From Halegenticoccus tardaugens (GTDB lineage: Archaea > Halobacteriota > Halobacteria > Halobacteriales > Haloferacaceae), in the NCBI RefSeq assembly GCF_004116405.1, contig NZ_SDIC01000001.1:682001-746000 (forward strand): DNA of 64,000 nt, read 5' to 3'. Below are positions 25,136-34,280 of this stretch, piece after piece. A model generated the notes under the pieces. It made no database searches, was not told the DNA's origin, and saw nothing but the letters and a program-made list of their open reading frames with translations. Position 1 is the stretch's first letter, and each line of letters starts with the position of its first letter. The translations under genes and the position numbers were made by a program.

Positions 25136-25348
25136 CTACGACTCCCCCTCCGCGTCGACGTAGAGCCGGACCAGCCCGCACTCGGGGCAGACGTAGCCGT
25201 CCGGCTGTACCGTCTCCTTCAGTCCGATCGAGCCGAGGAGGCCCTTCTTCGGCTCGTCCGTCCGCAGCCGGAGCACCTCACCGTCGACGGACGTGACGGG
25301 GGCGACCCGCTCCATCCGCACGTCGCAGTCGGGGCAGCGTCGTTCCAT
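25136..25348 (-). CDS. Zinc-ribbon protein (70 aa)
   Basis: 70 residues starting MERRCPDCDVRMERV. CPDC at 5-8 and CPEC at 54-57 (YVCPECGLVRLYVD) make a zinc ribbon; between them is a strand-turn region with KKGLLGSIGLKETVQ. This type, with a conserved xCPxCGLVRLYV ending, is widespread in haloarchaea and functionally uncharacterised; nucleic-acid binding is plausible. The start is preferred to an earlier one in a long open frame because that frame is the antisense shadow of the next gene. Confidence 0.7.
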   Translation of the reverse strand: MERRCPDCDVRMERVAPVTSVDGEVLRLRTDEPKKGLLGSIGLKETVQPDGYVCPECGLVRLYVDAEGES

Positions 25349-25405
25349 ACCCCACCTTCCGCTTCTGACGGCTTTATCCTCCCCGGACTCGTGGCATCGG
25401 GTACC

Positions 25406-26368
25406 ATGCGAGCAGTTCGGTTCCACGAGCACGGCGGACGGGAGGTACTGCGGGTGGACGAGGTCGACCGCCCGGAGGCGACGGGCCACGACGTCGTCGT
25501 CGAGGTCGGCGGCGCGGGCGTGAACCCGGTGGACACCTACTTCCGCGAGGGGTCGTACCAGCCCTTCGCGATGCCGATGATCCCCGGCGTCGACGTCGCC
25601 GGCGAGGTCGTCGAGGTGAGCGAGTACGTCGAGGACTTCGAGGAAGGTGACGTCGTGTACGGCACCGGCCTGAGCAAGGATCACTACGGCGGCTACGCCG
25701 AGTACGTCGCGGTCCCGACGGACCGGCTCGCGAAGCTCCCCGACGGCGTCGACCCGATCGCGGCCGGCGGCGCGGGGGTCGTCGCCGTGACGGCGTGGCG
25801 GGCGCTCGTCGACCACGCGGGCCTCGAACCGGCCGAGACGGCGCTGATCCACGGCGGAAGCGGCGGCGTCGGCCACGTCGCGGTCCAGCTCGCCGCGGCC
25901 GCGGGCGCGCGCGTGCTCACGACCGCCGCGCCCGAGTACCACGACCGCCTGCGCGAACTCGGCGCGGACGCGGTGCTCGACTACGGCCGCGACGACCTCG
26001 CCGACGCGGTGCGGGAGGCCGGCGGGGGCGGCGTCGACGTGATCCTCGATCACCGCCTCGACGACTACCTGCAGTTCGACGCCGACGTGGCGAACGTCGG
26101 CGCGCGGGTCGTCGGCATCGGCGAGAACGACCCGCGGGTGGGGTTCGAGCGCTCGTCGGCCGCGCGCTCGAAGGACCTCCGGATCACGATGATGAGCATG
26201 TTCAACACGCCCGACCTGCGCGTCCCGCTCCGGAAGCTCGCGTACCTGATGAGCGAGCGAGACCTCGACGTCGACGTCGCTCGGACGTACGACCTCGACG
26301 AGGCCGGGGAGGCCCAGCGCGCGGTGATGGAAGACAGCTTCCTCGGAAAGCTCGTCATCGTCCCGTAA
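25406..26368 (+). CDS. Zinc-independent quinone oxidoreductase (MDR family)
   Basis: 320 residues. Medium-chain dehydrogenase/reductase without zinc ligands: GroES-like half with GAGVNPVDTYFREGSY and MIPGVDVAGEVVEV, then a Rossmann half with the NADPH loop IHGGSGGVGHVAVQLAAAAG. Closest in pattern to NADPH:quinone reductase/zeta-crystallin. It reduces quinones or enones by one or two electrons; the physiological acceptor is unknown. Start at ATG 25406 gives the family opening MRAVRFHEHGG. A promoter AT-patch is at about 25370-25378 (GCTTTATCC), about 30 nt upstream, so leaderless. Confidence 0.88.
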   Translation: MRAVRFHEHGGREVLRVDEVDRPEATGHDVVVEVGGAGVNPVDTYFREGSYQPFAMPMIPGVDVAGEVVEVSEYVEDFEEGDVVYGTGLSKDHYGGYAEYVAVPTDRLAKLPDGVDPIAAGGAGVVAVTAWRALVDHAGLEPAETALIHGGSGGVGHVAVQLAAAAGARVLTTAAPEYHDRLRELGADAVLDYGRDDLADAVREAGGGGVDVILDHRLDDYLQFDADVANVGARVVGIGENDPRVGFERSSAARSKDLRITMMSMFNTPDLRVPLRKLAYLMSERDLDVDVARTYDLDEAGEAQRAVMEDSFLGKLVIVP

Positions 26369-26493
26369 GCGGACGCGACGGAGTCTTCGGAGTCGTCGAT
26401 GGCGGACGGGGAACGCGGGGCCGAGCCGGCGCGGTGCATCGGCGCGCCCGATCCGCACGCGGCTTTATGCGGCTCCCGGACGATACGCCACCC

Positions 26494-27204
26494 ATGTCCG
26501 TCAGCTTCGACTTCACGGATCGGGTCGCGCTCGTGACCGGCGCCAGCGGCGCGCTCGGCAGCGCCGTCGCGACCGTCTTCCGCGACGCGGGTGCGACCGT
26601 GGCGGCCGCCGACATCGTCGAACCGGACGACGACGACGCGCTCTTGGATCCCGGCGGGGGGATTCACTTCTATCAGGCGGACCTCACGAGCGAGGACGAG
26701 GTGTCGGACCTCGTCGACTCGGTGGTCGAAGACCACGGCCGCCTCGACTTCCTCCTGAACATCGCGGGCACGTGGCGCGGCGGGTCGCCGATCGACGAGA
26801 CGGACGTCGACGCGTTCGACTTCCTCTTCGACGTGAATCTGAAGACGATGTTCCTCGCCTCGAAGCACGCGCTGTCGCACCTCCGCGAGACGGAGGGGGC
26901 GATCGTCAGCGTCTCGGCGCGCGCCTCGCTGGAGGGCGGGGAGGGCGACGGCCCCTACCGCGCCTCGAAGGCGGGCGTGCGCCTCCTGACCGAGACCATC
27001 GCCGAGGAGAATCTCGGAACCGTCCGCGCGAACGCCGTGATGCCGAGCGTGATCGACACTCCGCAGAACCGCGAGATGATGCCCGACGCGGACCACGACG
27101 CGTGGGTCGACCCCGCCGAGATCGGTCGGGTGATGTCGTTTCTCTGCAGCGACGCCGCCGCGGTGACGAGCGGCGCGGCGGTGCCCGTCTACGGCGAGGC
27201 GTAG
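26494..27204 (+). CDS. Short-chain dehydrogenase/reductase (SDR)
   Basis: 236 residues. Cofactor loop TGASGALG (15-22), an NIAG motif near 89, catalytic Ser in IVSVSARAS and YRASK with the active Tyr and Lys. The N-terminal Asp after strand 2 (AAADIVEPDDDD) suggests NAD+ rather than NADP+. SDR enzymes oxidise or reduce alcohols, sugars or acyl-ACP intermediates; this one cannot be assigned a substrate. TATA-like GCTTTATGC at 26462-26470, 24-32 nt before the ATG, predicts a leaderless transcript. It lies 125 bp after the quinone reductase. Confidence 0.85.
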   Translation: MSVSFDFTDRVALVTGASGALGSAVATVFRDAGATVAAADIVEPDDDDALLDPGGGIHFYQADLTSEDEVSDLVDSVVEDHGRLDFLLNIAGTWRGGSPIDETDVDAFDFLFDVNLKTMFLASKHALSHLRETEGAIVSVSARASLEGGEGDGPYRASKAGVRLLTETIAEENLGTVRANAVMPSVIDTPQNREMMPDADHDAWVDPAEIGRVMSFLCSDAAAVTSGAAVPVYGEA

Positions 27205-27254
27205 CGCCCCGCCGCGGATCGTCGCACGACGGAAACGTAATCGGCGACCGGCGT

Positions 27255-28583
27255 TCAGAAGAACGCTTCGTTCAGGAACTCGATGTAGCCCGAGACGCCG
27301 AGCGCCAGCGTGACGACGAGGACGATCGGCACCACGAGGCGGACCGTCCAGATCCAGAACGCCGCGAACGCGCCGTCCGAGCCGCGACCGCGGTTCAGTT
27401 CGTCGAGCGCGCCGTCGGCGTACACCCACCCGACGAAGAGCGAGAGCAACAACCCGCCGAGGATGAGCAGGATGTTGTTCGCGAGCAGGTCGTACGCGTC
27501 GAGGTAGGTCAGATCGAGCGCCGTCGGGATGCCGAGGACGAACAGCACCGCCGCGATGGCGATCGTTCCGGTCTTCCGGTCGACGCCGAAGTTGTCGATT
27601 AGGAACGAGACGATCACCTCGAGGATGCTGAACGCGCTCGTCAGCGCCGCGATCGCGAGCATGATGTAGAAGACGGCCCCGACGAGACTACCCGCCGGAA
27701 TCCCCGCGAACGCGTCCGCGAGACCGATGAACACGGTTCCTGCGCCGCCCTCGCCGGGATCGACGTTCTGCGCGAAGAGGAAGGGGAACACGACCAGTCC
27801 CGCGAGGAAGGCGATCGCCGTGTCGATGACGACGACGGTCAGCCCGTCGGTCAGGAGGTTTCGATCCTCGCCGAGGTAGGAGGCGTAGGTGATCATCACG
27901 CCCATCCCGAGCGACAGCGTGAAGAACGCCTGTCCCGCCGCGTCGGGGATGATAGAAAAGAGGTTCGCCGAGATCTCGCCGAAGTCCGGCGCGAGGTAGT
28001 ACGCGTACGCCTCGCTCGCATCGGAGAGCGTCGCGCCGTACCCGGCGAGGATCACGAGCAACACGATGACGCTCGGCACCATCAGCTTCGCCGCGCGTTC
28101 GAGCCCGTTTCGGATGCCGAGCGCGACGATGCCGGCGACGAGACCCATGAAGAGGGCGTGGAACAACACCGCGTTCGTCCCCGTCGCGGTCGCCGCGAAG
28201 TGGCCCTCCGGGTCGGCGAAGTACGCGCCCGTGAAACTGTCGATGACGTACTGCAGCACCCAGCCGCCGACGACGCTGTAGTACGAGAGGATGATGAAGC
28301 CGGCGAGCGCCCCGATCGCCCCGGCGAACGTCCACCCCGGCTTGCCGAGGCGCTCGAACGCGTTGACCGGGTTCCGCTCGGATCGCCTCCCGATGACGAA
28401 CTCGACGAGCAGGACCGGGAGCCCGATGACTCCCACGAAGAGGAGGTAGACGACGAGGAACGCCGCCCCGCCGGCCTCCCCCGTCAGAAACGGGAACCGC
28501 CAGATGTTTCCTAGTCCCACTGCGCTGCCGACCGCTGCCAGAATGAAGCCGAGCCGCGTGGCCCATGTTTCTCGTGCAGGCAT
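27255..28583 (-). CDS. Neurotransmitter:sodium symporter (NSS) family transporter, copy 1
   Basis: 442 residues, about eleven hydrophobic segments. The first helix carries the LeuT-fold sodium/substrate motif AAVGSAVGLGNIWRFPF; other marks are SYYSVVGGWVLQYVIDSF and SLGMGVMITYASYLGED in helix 6. NSS transporters import amino acids or related amines with Na+, which suits a high-Na+ habitat. The start at 28583 (MPARETWATR) is chosen over an ATG three codons upstream by comparison with the two paralogues that follow divergently. Confidence 0.9.
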   Translation of the reverse strand: MPARETWATRLGFILAAVGSAVGLGNIWRFPFLTGEAGGAAFLVVYLLFVGVIGLPVLLVEFVIGRRSERNPVNAFERLGKPGWTFAGAIGALAGFIILSYYSVVGGWVLQYVIDSFTGAYFADPEGHFAATATGTNAVLFHALFMGLVAGIVALGIRNGLERAAKLMVPSVIVLLVILAGYGATLSDASEAYAYYLAPDFGEISANLFSIIPDAAGQAFFTLSLGMGVMITYASYLGEDRNLLTDGLTVVVIDTAIAFLAGLVVFPFLFAQNVDPGEGGAGTVFIGLADAFAGIPAGSLVGAVFYIMLAIAALTSAFSILEVIVSFLIDNFGVDRKTGTIAIAAVLFVLGIPTALDLTYLDAYDLLANNILLILGGLLLSLFVGWVYADGALDELNRGRGSDGAFAAFWIWTVRLVVPIVLVVTLALGVSGYIEFLNEAFF

Positions 28584-28806
28584 GATAGCCACTCTCTTTG
28601 CGACGTGTTATAAACTCTCAGGTTTGGAAACGTGTTTGAGATCTTGTATATTGGCCGTGAAATAGCGTCGGTTCGGCGGACCGCTCTTCGCAGCAACGGG
28701 AAAATACGGCGATTTGGGGATCGTACGGGGTGATTCGAGGGCTCGACGTTCGAGGATTCGATCTCCGCGGTCGACGGCGCAGGATCGGCCGTCCGACTCG
28801 AAACCC

Positions 28807-28813
28807 ACTTTAG
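28807..28813 (+). promoter_or_regulatory. TATA-like element of NSS copy 2 (ACTTTAG)
   Basis: ACTTTAG preceded by CGAAACCC lies 29 nt before the ATG. The same ACTTTAG preceded by CGAAAGCC lies 30 nt before copy 3 (30300-30306). Shared block, same spacing: a duplicated promoter with leaderless start is the simplest reading. Confidence 0.5.
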
Positions 28814-28835
28814 GGAATCGGGACACACACCGACA

Positions 28836-30164
28836 ATGGCGAGAGAGACGTGGGCCACGAGGGTAGGGTTCGTCCTCGCGGCCGTCGGTAGCGCGGTCGG
28901 GCTGGGCAACATCTGGCAGTTCCCGTTCAAGACCGCCGAGTTCGGCGGCGCGACGTTCCTCGTCGTCTACCTCGTTGCGGCCCTCTCGGTCGGCCTCCCG
29001 GCCATCCTCGCGGAGTTCGTCGTCGGCCGTCGGTCGAAGCGCAACGTCGTCGACGCCTTCGGCGCGCTCGGTCACCCCGGGTGGACGCTCGTCGGCGTCG
29101 TCGGGCTGTTCTCCGGCTTCTGGATCCTCTCGTACTACAGCGTCGTCGGCGGCTGGGTGCTCCGCTACGTCGCCGGCAGCGCGACGGGCGCGTACTTCGG
29201 CGATCCCGCGGCGTACTTCGCGGGGATCGCCGCCGGGACCGACGCGCTCGCGCTCCACGGCGCGTTCATGGCGATCGTCGTCGGCGTCGTCGCCCTCGGC
29301 GTCGAAGACGGCATCGAGCGGGCGACGAAGCTGATGGTGCCGAGCATCGTCGTCGTCCTGCTCGCGCTCGCGCTCTGGGCGGTCACCCTCCCCGGCGCGG
29401 GCGCGGGGTACGCGTACTACCTCGCGCCGGACCTCGACGAACTCTTCGCCAACCTGGGCGAGCTCGTCCCTTACGCGGTCGGACAGGCGTTCTTCTCGCT
29501 CTCGCTCGGGATGGGCGCGATGATCACCTACGCCTCCTACCTCGACGGCGACGACAGCCTCGCGCGCGACGGGCTCGCCGTCGTCCTGTTCAACACGTCC
29601 GTGGGCGTGCTCGCGGGGTTCGTCGTCTTCCCGCTGCTCTTCGCGCAGGGCGTCTCGCCGGACCAGAGCGGGCCCGGCGCGGTGTTCGTCGGGCTGGCGA
29701 CCGCGTTTTCCGAACTTCCGGCCGGTCGGCTTCTCGGCGTCGCCTTCTTCGTCGTGGTGCTCGTCGCGGCGCTGTCGAGCGCCATCAGCCTGCTCGAAGT
29801 GGCCGTCTCGTACGTCATCGACAATCACGACGCCGGGCGCGCCCCGACCGCCCTCGGACTCGGGGCGTCGATCTTCCTCCTCGGCGTCCCCTCGTCGCTC
29901 GACCTCGCGTGGTTCGAGTGGTTCGACGCGCTCACGTACAACCTCTACCTGCCGCTCTCGGTGCTTCTCGTCCTCGCGTTCGTCGGCTGGGTGCTCGGCG
30001 GCGACGCGCTCGACGAGGTGCGAAAGGGAACGTCCGGCGACGGTTTCGCCGCCCTCGCGTGGCTGTGGACCGTGCGCGTCGTCGTCCTCCTCGCCGTGGT
30101 CGGGACGCTCGCTCTCGGGCTCCAATCGCTCGTCCTCGACGGCGCGATCGCACCGCCGTTCTGA
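28836..30164 (+). CDS. NSS family transporter, copy 2
   Basis: 442 residues, from MARETWATRVGFVLAAVGSA. The same LeuT-type motifs as its neighbours: GLGNIWQFPFKTAEFGG in helix 1, SYYSVVGGWVLRYVAGS, SLGMGAMITYASYLDGD. One difference is Gln for the usual Arg in the NIW-R/Q-FPF motif, a position that forms the extracellular gate Arg in LeuT, which might change gating. Divergent to copy 1 with 252 bp between. The ACTTTAG element 29 nt before the ATG (28807-28813) is the likely TATA box. Confidence 0.9.
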   Translation: MARETWATRVGFVLAAVGSAVGLGNIWQFPFKTAEFGGATFLVVYLVAALSVGLPAILAEFVVGRRSKRNVVDAFGALGHPGWTLVGVVGLFSGFWILSYYSVVGGWVLRYVAGSATGAYFGDPAAYFAGIAAGTDALALHGAFMAIVVGVVALGVEDGIERATKLMVPSIVVVLLALALWAVTLPGAGAGYAYYLAPDLDELFANLGELVPYAVGQAFFSLSLGMGAMITYASYLDGDDSLARDGLAVVLFNTSVGVLAGFVVFPLLFAQGVSPDQSGPGAVFVGLATAFSELPAGRLLGVAFFVVVLVAALSSAISLLEVAVSYVIDNHDAGRAPTALGLGASIFLLGVPSSLDLAWFEWFDALTYNLYLPLSVLLVLAFVGWVLGGDALDEVRKGTSGDGFAALAWLWTVRVVVLLAVVGTLALGLQSLVLDGAIAPPF

Positions 30165-30299
30165 TAACTGACGGGCGGCTGTACGGTTACGATCCGTAGG
30201 CGATCCGCGCTTTTCGTCGACGCATCGGTTCGGATATCGAACACACAGCGTCGGAAAACCGTTATCATTGCCGATTGAGGGATTCGAGACCCGAAAGCC

Positions 30300-30306
30300 A
30301 CTTTAG
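30300..30306 (+). promoter_or_regulatory. TATA-like element of NSS copy 3 (ACTTTAG)
   Basis: Matches the element of NSS copy 2 in sequence and in distance to the start codon, 30 nt if translation begins at 30330. Supports that start choice. Confidence 0.5.
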
Positions 30307-30329
30307 CGGAACCGAGCCAACGAATGACA

Positions 30330-31751
30330 ATGACACGAGAGACGTGGGCGACGCGGATCGGTTTCATCCTCGCCGCCGTGGGAAGCGCGGTCGGACTGGG
30401 CAACATCTGGCGGTTTCCGTGGGTCACCGCCGAGAACGGCGGCAGCGCGTTTCTCGTCGTGTACCTCGGTATCGTCCTCGCCGTCGGCGTCCCCGGCCTG
30501 CTCGGCGAGTTCGTCATCGGCCGACGGGCGAAGCGCAACCCGGTCGGCGCGCTCGAATCCCTTTCGAACGCTCGCTCGTGGGGGTACGTCGGCGCGTTCA
30601 GCGTCGTGACGGCGATCGCGCTGCTTTCTTTTTACAGCGTCGTCGGCGGGTGGATCCTCCGGTACTTCTTCGAGAGCCTCCTCGCGGCCGGAACCGCCGG
30701 CCCGGTCCCCTTCTTCGACGAACCGGGGGCGTACTTCGACCGAGCGTCGTTCGGGCCCGCGGCCGTCGGATTTCACCTCCTCTTTCTCGCGCTGACCGCC
30801 GGCATCGTCGTCGCGGGCGTTCGCCGGGGCATCGAACTCGGCACGAAAGTGATGATGCCCGCCATCGTCGTCCTGCTCGTCGCGCTGGCCGCCTGGGCGG
30901 CGACGCAGCCGAACGCCGTCGACGGCTACGCCTTCTACCTCCGGTTCGACGTCGGGACCGTGCGGGAGAACTTCTTCTCGCTGCTCGGCCCAGCCGCGGG
31001 GCAGGCGCTTTTCACCCTCTCCGTCGGCGCGGGGACGATGATCACCTACGCCTCCTACCTCGGCGAGGATCGATCCCTCCCGTTCGACGCGACGACGATC
31101 GCCGTGCTCAACACGTTCGTGGGCGTGCTCGCCGGACTCGTCGTCTTCCCGCTGCTCTTCGCGCAGGGCATCGATCCCGGGAGCACCGGCACCGGCGCGG
31201 GCGCGCTCTTCGTCGGCCTCGCCGGCGCGTTCGCGACGCTTCCCGCGGGCTCGCTCGTCGCCGCGGCCTTCTTCGGCGTCGTCACGCTCGCCGCCCTGTC
31301 GAGTTCGATCAGCATCCTCGAGATCCCCGTCTCCGTCCTCGTCGACGAGTACGGTCTCTCCCGACGCCGCGCGGTCGGCCTCATGCTCGGCGTCGTCGCC
31401 GCCACCGGCACCGTCAGCGCCCTCGCGCCGTCGATCTTCGACTTCGTCGCCGGCACGCTCGTCGACCTGCTCCTCGCCGCCGGCCTCGCCGCGTTCCTCC
31501 TGTTCGTCGGCTGGGTGCTCGGCCGCGACGCGATCTCGGAGTTCGAGGCCGGCGCCGGCTCGCTCGCCCGCCGGCTGAGCACGCCGTGGCTGTTCGCCGC
31601 CGGCGTCGCGATCCCGCTGTTTCTCGTGTTCACGCTCCTCACGGGGCTCGGGCTGGAAGCCGCCGTCGGCTTCTGGCCGACCGTCGTCGTCGCGGTCGTC
31701 GTCGGCCTCGCGACGTTCGCGGGCCTCCGGGGGCGGAAGTCGGTCGTCTAG
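30330..31751 (+). CDS. NSS family transporter, copy 3
   Basis: 473 residues from MTRETWATRIGFILAAVGSA. Helix-1 motif GLGNIWRFPWVTAENGG, later SFYSVVGGWILRYFFES and SVGAGTMITYASYLGED. It is longer than copies 1-2 at the C-terminus and lacks Met in the SLGMG position (SVGAG). The ATG at 30330 is preferred to 30324 because the shared ACTTTAG element (30300-30306) then lies 30 nt upstream, the same as in copy 2, and because the residues align. Together with copy 2 it may be a tandem duplicate. Confidence 0.9.
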   Translation: MTRETWATRIGFILAAVGSAVGLGNIWRFPWVTAENGGSAFLVVYLGIVLAVGVPGLLGEFVIGRRAKRNPVGALESLSNARSWGYVGAFSVVTAIALLSFYSVVGGWILRYFFESLLAAGTAGPVPFFDEPGAYFDRASFGPAAVGFHLLFLALTAGIVVAGVRRGIELGTKVMMPAIVVLLVALAAWAATQPNAVDGYAFYLRFDVGTVRENFFSLLGPAAGQALFTLSVGAGTMITYASYLGEDRSLPFDATTIAVLNTFVGVLAGLVVFPLLFAQGIDPGSTGTGAGALFVGLAGAFATLPAGSLVAAAFFGVVTLAALSSSISILEIPVSVLVDEYGLSRRRAVGLMLGVVAATGTVSALAPSIFDFVAGTLVDLLLAAGLAAFLLFVGWVLGRDAISEFEAGAGSLARRLSTPWLFAAGVAIPLFLVFTLLTGLGLEAAVGFWPTVVVAVVVGLATFAGLRGRKSVV

Positions 31752-31866
31752 GTCGCCGGATCGTCCGCGGCGACGATCACCCCCTGATCATCCCCTCGAC
31801 GGCCCGTCGTCCGCGCGCCGACACCCCGGGCGACGGTTTTTATCCGATCGCGCCGAACCTCGGACA

Positions 31867-33090
31867 ATGATCACGATCAAGGACAGCGTCCACGACCACA
31901 TCGAGGTCGAGGGCGTCGCGGCGGCGCTGCTCGACGCGCCCGCCGTGCAGCGGTTGCGCCACATCAAACAGCTCGGAACCGTCCAGCTCGTCTACCCCTC
32001 CGCCAACCACACCCGGTTCGAGCACAGCCTCGGCGTCTACCACCTCGCCAACCGCGCCCTCGGTGAGCTGGGAATCGAGGGACGGCAGGCGGAGCGGATC
32101 CGCGCCGCGTCCCTCCTGCACGACGTCGGCCACGGACCGTTCAGCCACAACATTGAGGCGCTCACCCACCGACACACGGGGAAGTACCACGACGACGTGG
32201 CGGAGCTGCTCGCGAAGGGAGACGTGGGCGACGTCCTCCGCGACCACGACCTCGATCCCGAGTGCGTCGCGGGCCTCGTCGCGGGCGAGGGGACCTACGG
32301 TCAGCTCGTCTCGGGCGAGCTCGACGTGGATCGGATGGACTACCTCGTGCGCGACGCCCACCACACCGGCGTCCCCTACGGCACCATCGACCACGAACGG
32401 CTGATCCGGGAACTCGCGTTCGTCGACGGCGAGCTGGTTCTGGCGGAGGGGAACGTCCAGACGGCGGAGAGCCTCCTCCTCGCGCGCGCGCTCATGAACC
32501 CGACGGTCTACCAGCACCACGTCGCGCGAATCGGCAAGGCGATGCTTCGCCGCGCGTCCGAGCGGCTCCTCGCCGACACCGACGTCTCCGCGTCCGAACT
32601 GCGGCGGATGGACGACCACGACCTCGTCGTCGCCCTCCGGACGACGGCGTCGACCCGCGAGCTGGCCGACCGGCTCGGCAACCGAAACCTGTACAAACGC
32701 GGCGTCTGGGCCGAGTTGTCCGACGTACCCGAGAGCGTCCTCGCCGCCCCCCACGACGAGATCCGCGACGCGGAGCGCGACGTCGCGGACGCGGTCGGCG
32801 TCGACGCGGCCGAGGTCGTCATCGACGTCCCCGCGAAGCCGTCGATCACGGAGTCGTCCTCGCGGGTCGTCGTCAACGGCGACATCCGACAGCTCGACCG
32901 GCAGTCGCCGCTCGTGAGCGCGCTTCGAACCGCGCAGCGCAACCAGTGGCGACTGGGCGTCTACGCGCCCGAGAGGGTCGCGGAACGGGTCGGCGAGGAA
33001 GCGGCGGCCGTGCTCGGACTGGACATCGACGGCGCGCTCGTCAGCGACGTCCGCCGCGGACTCCGGACCACGCTGGACGAGTTCGACTGA
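31867..33090 (+). CDS. HD-domain phosphohydrolase (dGTPase/SAMHD1-like)
   Basis: 407 residues. HD superfamily: metal ligands in TRFEHSLGVYHLANRAL, the core HD in LLHDVGHGPFSHNIEAL and the distant Asp in ELDVDRMDYLVRDAHHTG. The N-terminal IKDSVHDHIEVEG and PAVQRLRHIKQLGTVQLV blocks are typical of dGTPase/SAMHD1-like proteins found across archaea and bacteria. It may hydrolyse dNTPs; substrate unknown. TATA-like TTTTTATCC at about 31838-31846 lies 21-29 nt before the ATG. Followed by an amidohydrolase on the same strand (64-bp gap). Confidence 0.88.
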   Translation: MITIKDSVHDHIEVEGVAAALLDAPAVQRLRHIKQLGTVQLVYPSANHTRFEHSLGVYHLANRALGELGIEGRQAERIRAASLLHDVGHGPFSHNIEALTHRHTGKYHDDVAELLAKGDVGDVLRDHDLDPECVAGLVAGEGTYGQLVSGELDVDRMDYLVRDAHHTGVPYGTIDHERLIRELAFVDGELVLAEGNVQTAESLLLARALMNPTVYQHHVARIGKAMLRRASERLLADTDVSASELRRMDDHDLVVALRTTASTRELADRLGNRNLYKRGVWAELSDVPESVLAAPHDEIRDAERDVADAVGVDAAEVVIDVPAKPSITESSSRVVVNGDIRQLDRQSPLVSALRTAQRNQWRLGVYAPERVAERVGEEAAAVLGLDIDGALVSDVRRGLRTTLDEFD

Positions 33091-33154
33091 CGGCGAGTTC
33101 CGATTCGACCGTCGTCCGGGGGGTTCAAGCACCCCGACCGTCAGAAGTCGGACG

Positions 33155-34168
33155 ATGATCATCGAGGGGACCGTCCTCGTCGGCGGGGAGTTCGAGCCGG
33201 TCGAGGGGAGGGTGGTCGTACGGAACGGAACGGTGGAGGCGATCGAGGAGGAGCGGACGGATTCGGACGACGTCGTCGTTCCCGCGTTCGTGAACGCCCA
33301 CACGCACATCGGCGACTCGATCGCGAAAGAAGCGGGCGCGGGGTTGAGCCTCGACGAACTCGTCGCGCCGCCCGACGGGCTCAAACATCGCCTGCTGCGG
33401 GCCGCGAGCGTCGGCGAGACGGTCGCGGCCATGCGCCGCTCCCTCCGGTTCATGGAGGCCGGCGGCACCGCGGCGTTCGTCGAGTTCCGCGAGGGCGGCG
33501 TCGAGGGCGTCGACGCCATCCAGCAGGCGATGGGCGGGCTCGACGTCGAGGGCGTCGTGCTCGGCCGCGAGACCGAGGCGGCGATGCGCGAGGCCGACGG
33601 CTTCGGCGCGAGCGGCGCGCGCGACGGCGACTTCGACCACCTGCGGAACGCCACCCGCGAGGCCGGTAAACTGTTCGGCATCCACGCCGGCGAGCGCGAC
33701 TCGACCGACGTCAACCCGGCGCTCGACCTCGACCCCGACTTCGTCGTCCACATGGTCCACCCCGAGGACGTCCACCTCGAACGCATCGAGGACCGGAACC
33801 TGCCGGTGGTGGTCTGTCCACGCTCGAACCTCGTCACGGGCGTCGGCGCTCCGCCGATCCGAGAGCTCGCGTCGCGGACGACCGTCGCGCTCGGGACGGA
33901 CAACGTCATGCTCAACAGCCCCTCGATGTTCCGGGAGATGGAGTTCGCGGCGAAGCTCGCGGACCTCCCCGCCGAGGAGGTGCTCCGGATGGCGACGGTC
34001 AACGGGGCGGAGATCGCCGGCCTGAACTGCGGGCTGATCGAACCGGGCCGCGACGCGAAGCTCCTCGTGCTCGACGGCGATTCGGACAACCTCGGCGGCG
34101 TCCGGGACATCGTCCGCGGCGTGGTGCGGCGGGCGGGTCACGCCGACGTGAAGCGGGTCGTGCTCTGA
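33155..34168 (+). CDS. Amidohydrolase superfamily protein
   Basis: 337 residues. Metal-dependent hydrolase of the cytosine deaminase/TRZ-ATZ type: HxH motif in FVNAHTHIGDS (near residue 49), KLFGIHAGERD with the third His, VHMVHPEDVH with the next, and the catalytic Asp in VALGTDNVM. Flanking beta-domain strands at both ends (IIEGTVLVGGEF; PGRDAKLLVLDGD) close the composite sandwich. Substrate class is nucleobase, guanidino or related amide; not resolved. It follows the HD hydrolase by 64 bp and might share its transcript, hinting at nucleotide metabolism. Confidence 0.85.
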   Translation: MIIEGTVLVGGEFEPVEGRVVVRNGTVEAIEEERTDSDDVVVPAFVNAHTHIGDSIAKEAGAGLSLDELVAPPDGLKHRLLRAASVGETVAAMRRSLRFMEAGGTAAFVEFREGGVEGVDAIQQAMGGLDVEGVVLGRETEAAMREADGFGASGARDGDFDHLRNATREAGKLFGIHAGERDSTDVNPALDLDPDFVVHMVHPEDVHLERIEDRNLPVVVCPRSNLVTGVGAPPIRELASRTTVALGTDNVMLNSPSMFREMEFAAKLADLPAEEVLRMATVNGAEIAGLNCGLIEPGRDAKLLVLDGDSDNLGGVRDIVRGVVRRAGHADVKRVVL

Positions 34169-34280
34169 CGGGCGGACGGGCTCGTTCCGTCGGCCGGGAG
34201 ACGGGTCTGATTCCGGTCGAATTCGGCGACGGACGCGATCGCTCGACGGCGCGAAGAGTTATTACTCGGGGAGGGAAACC

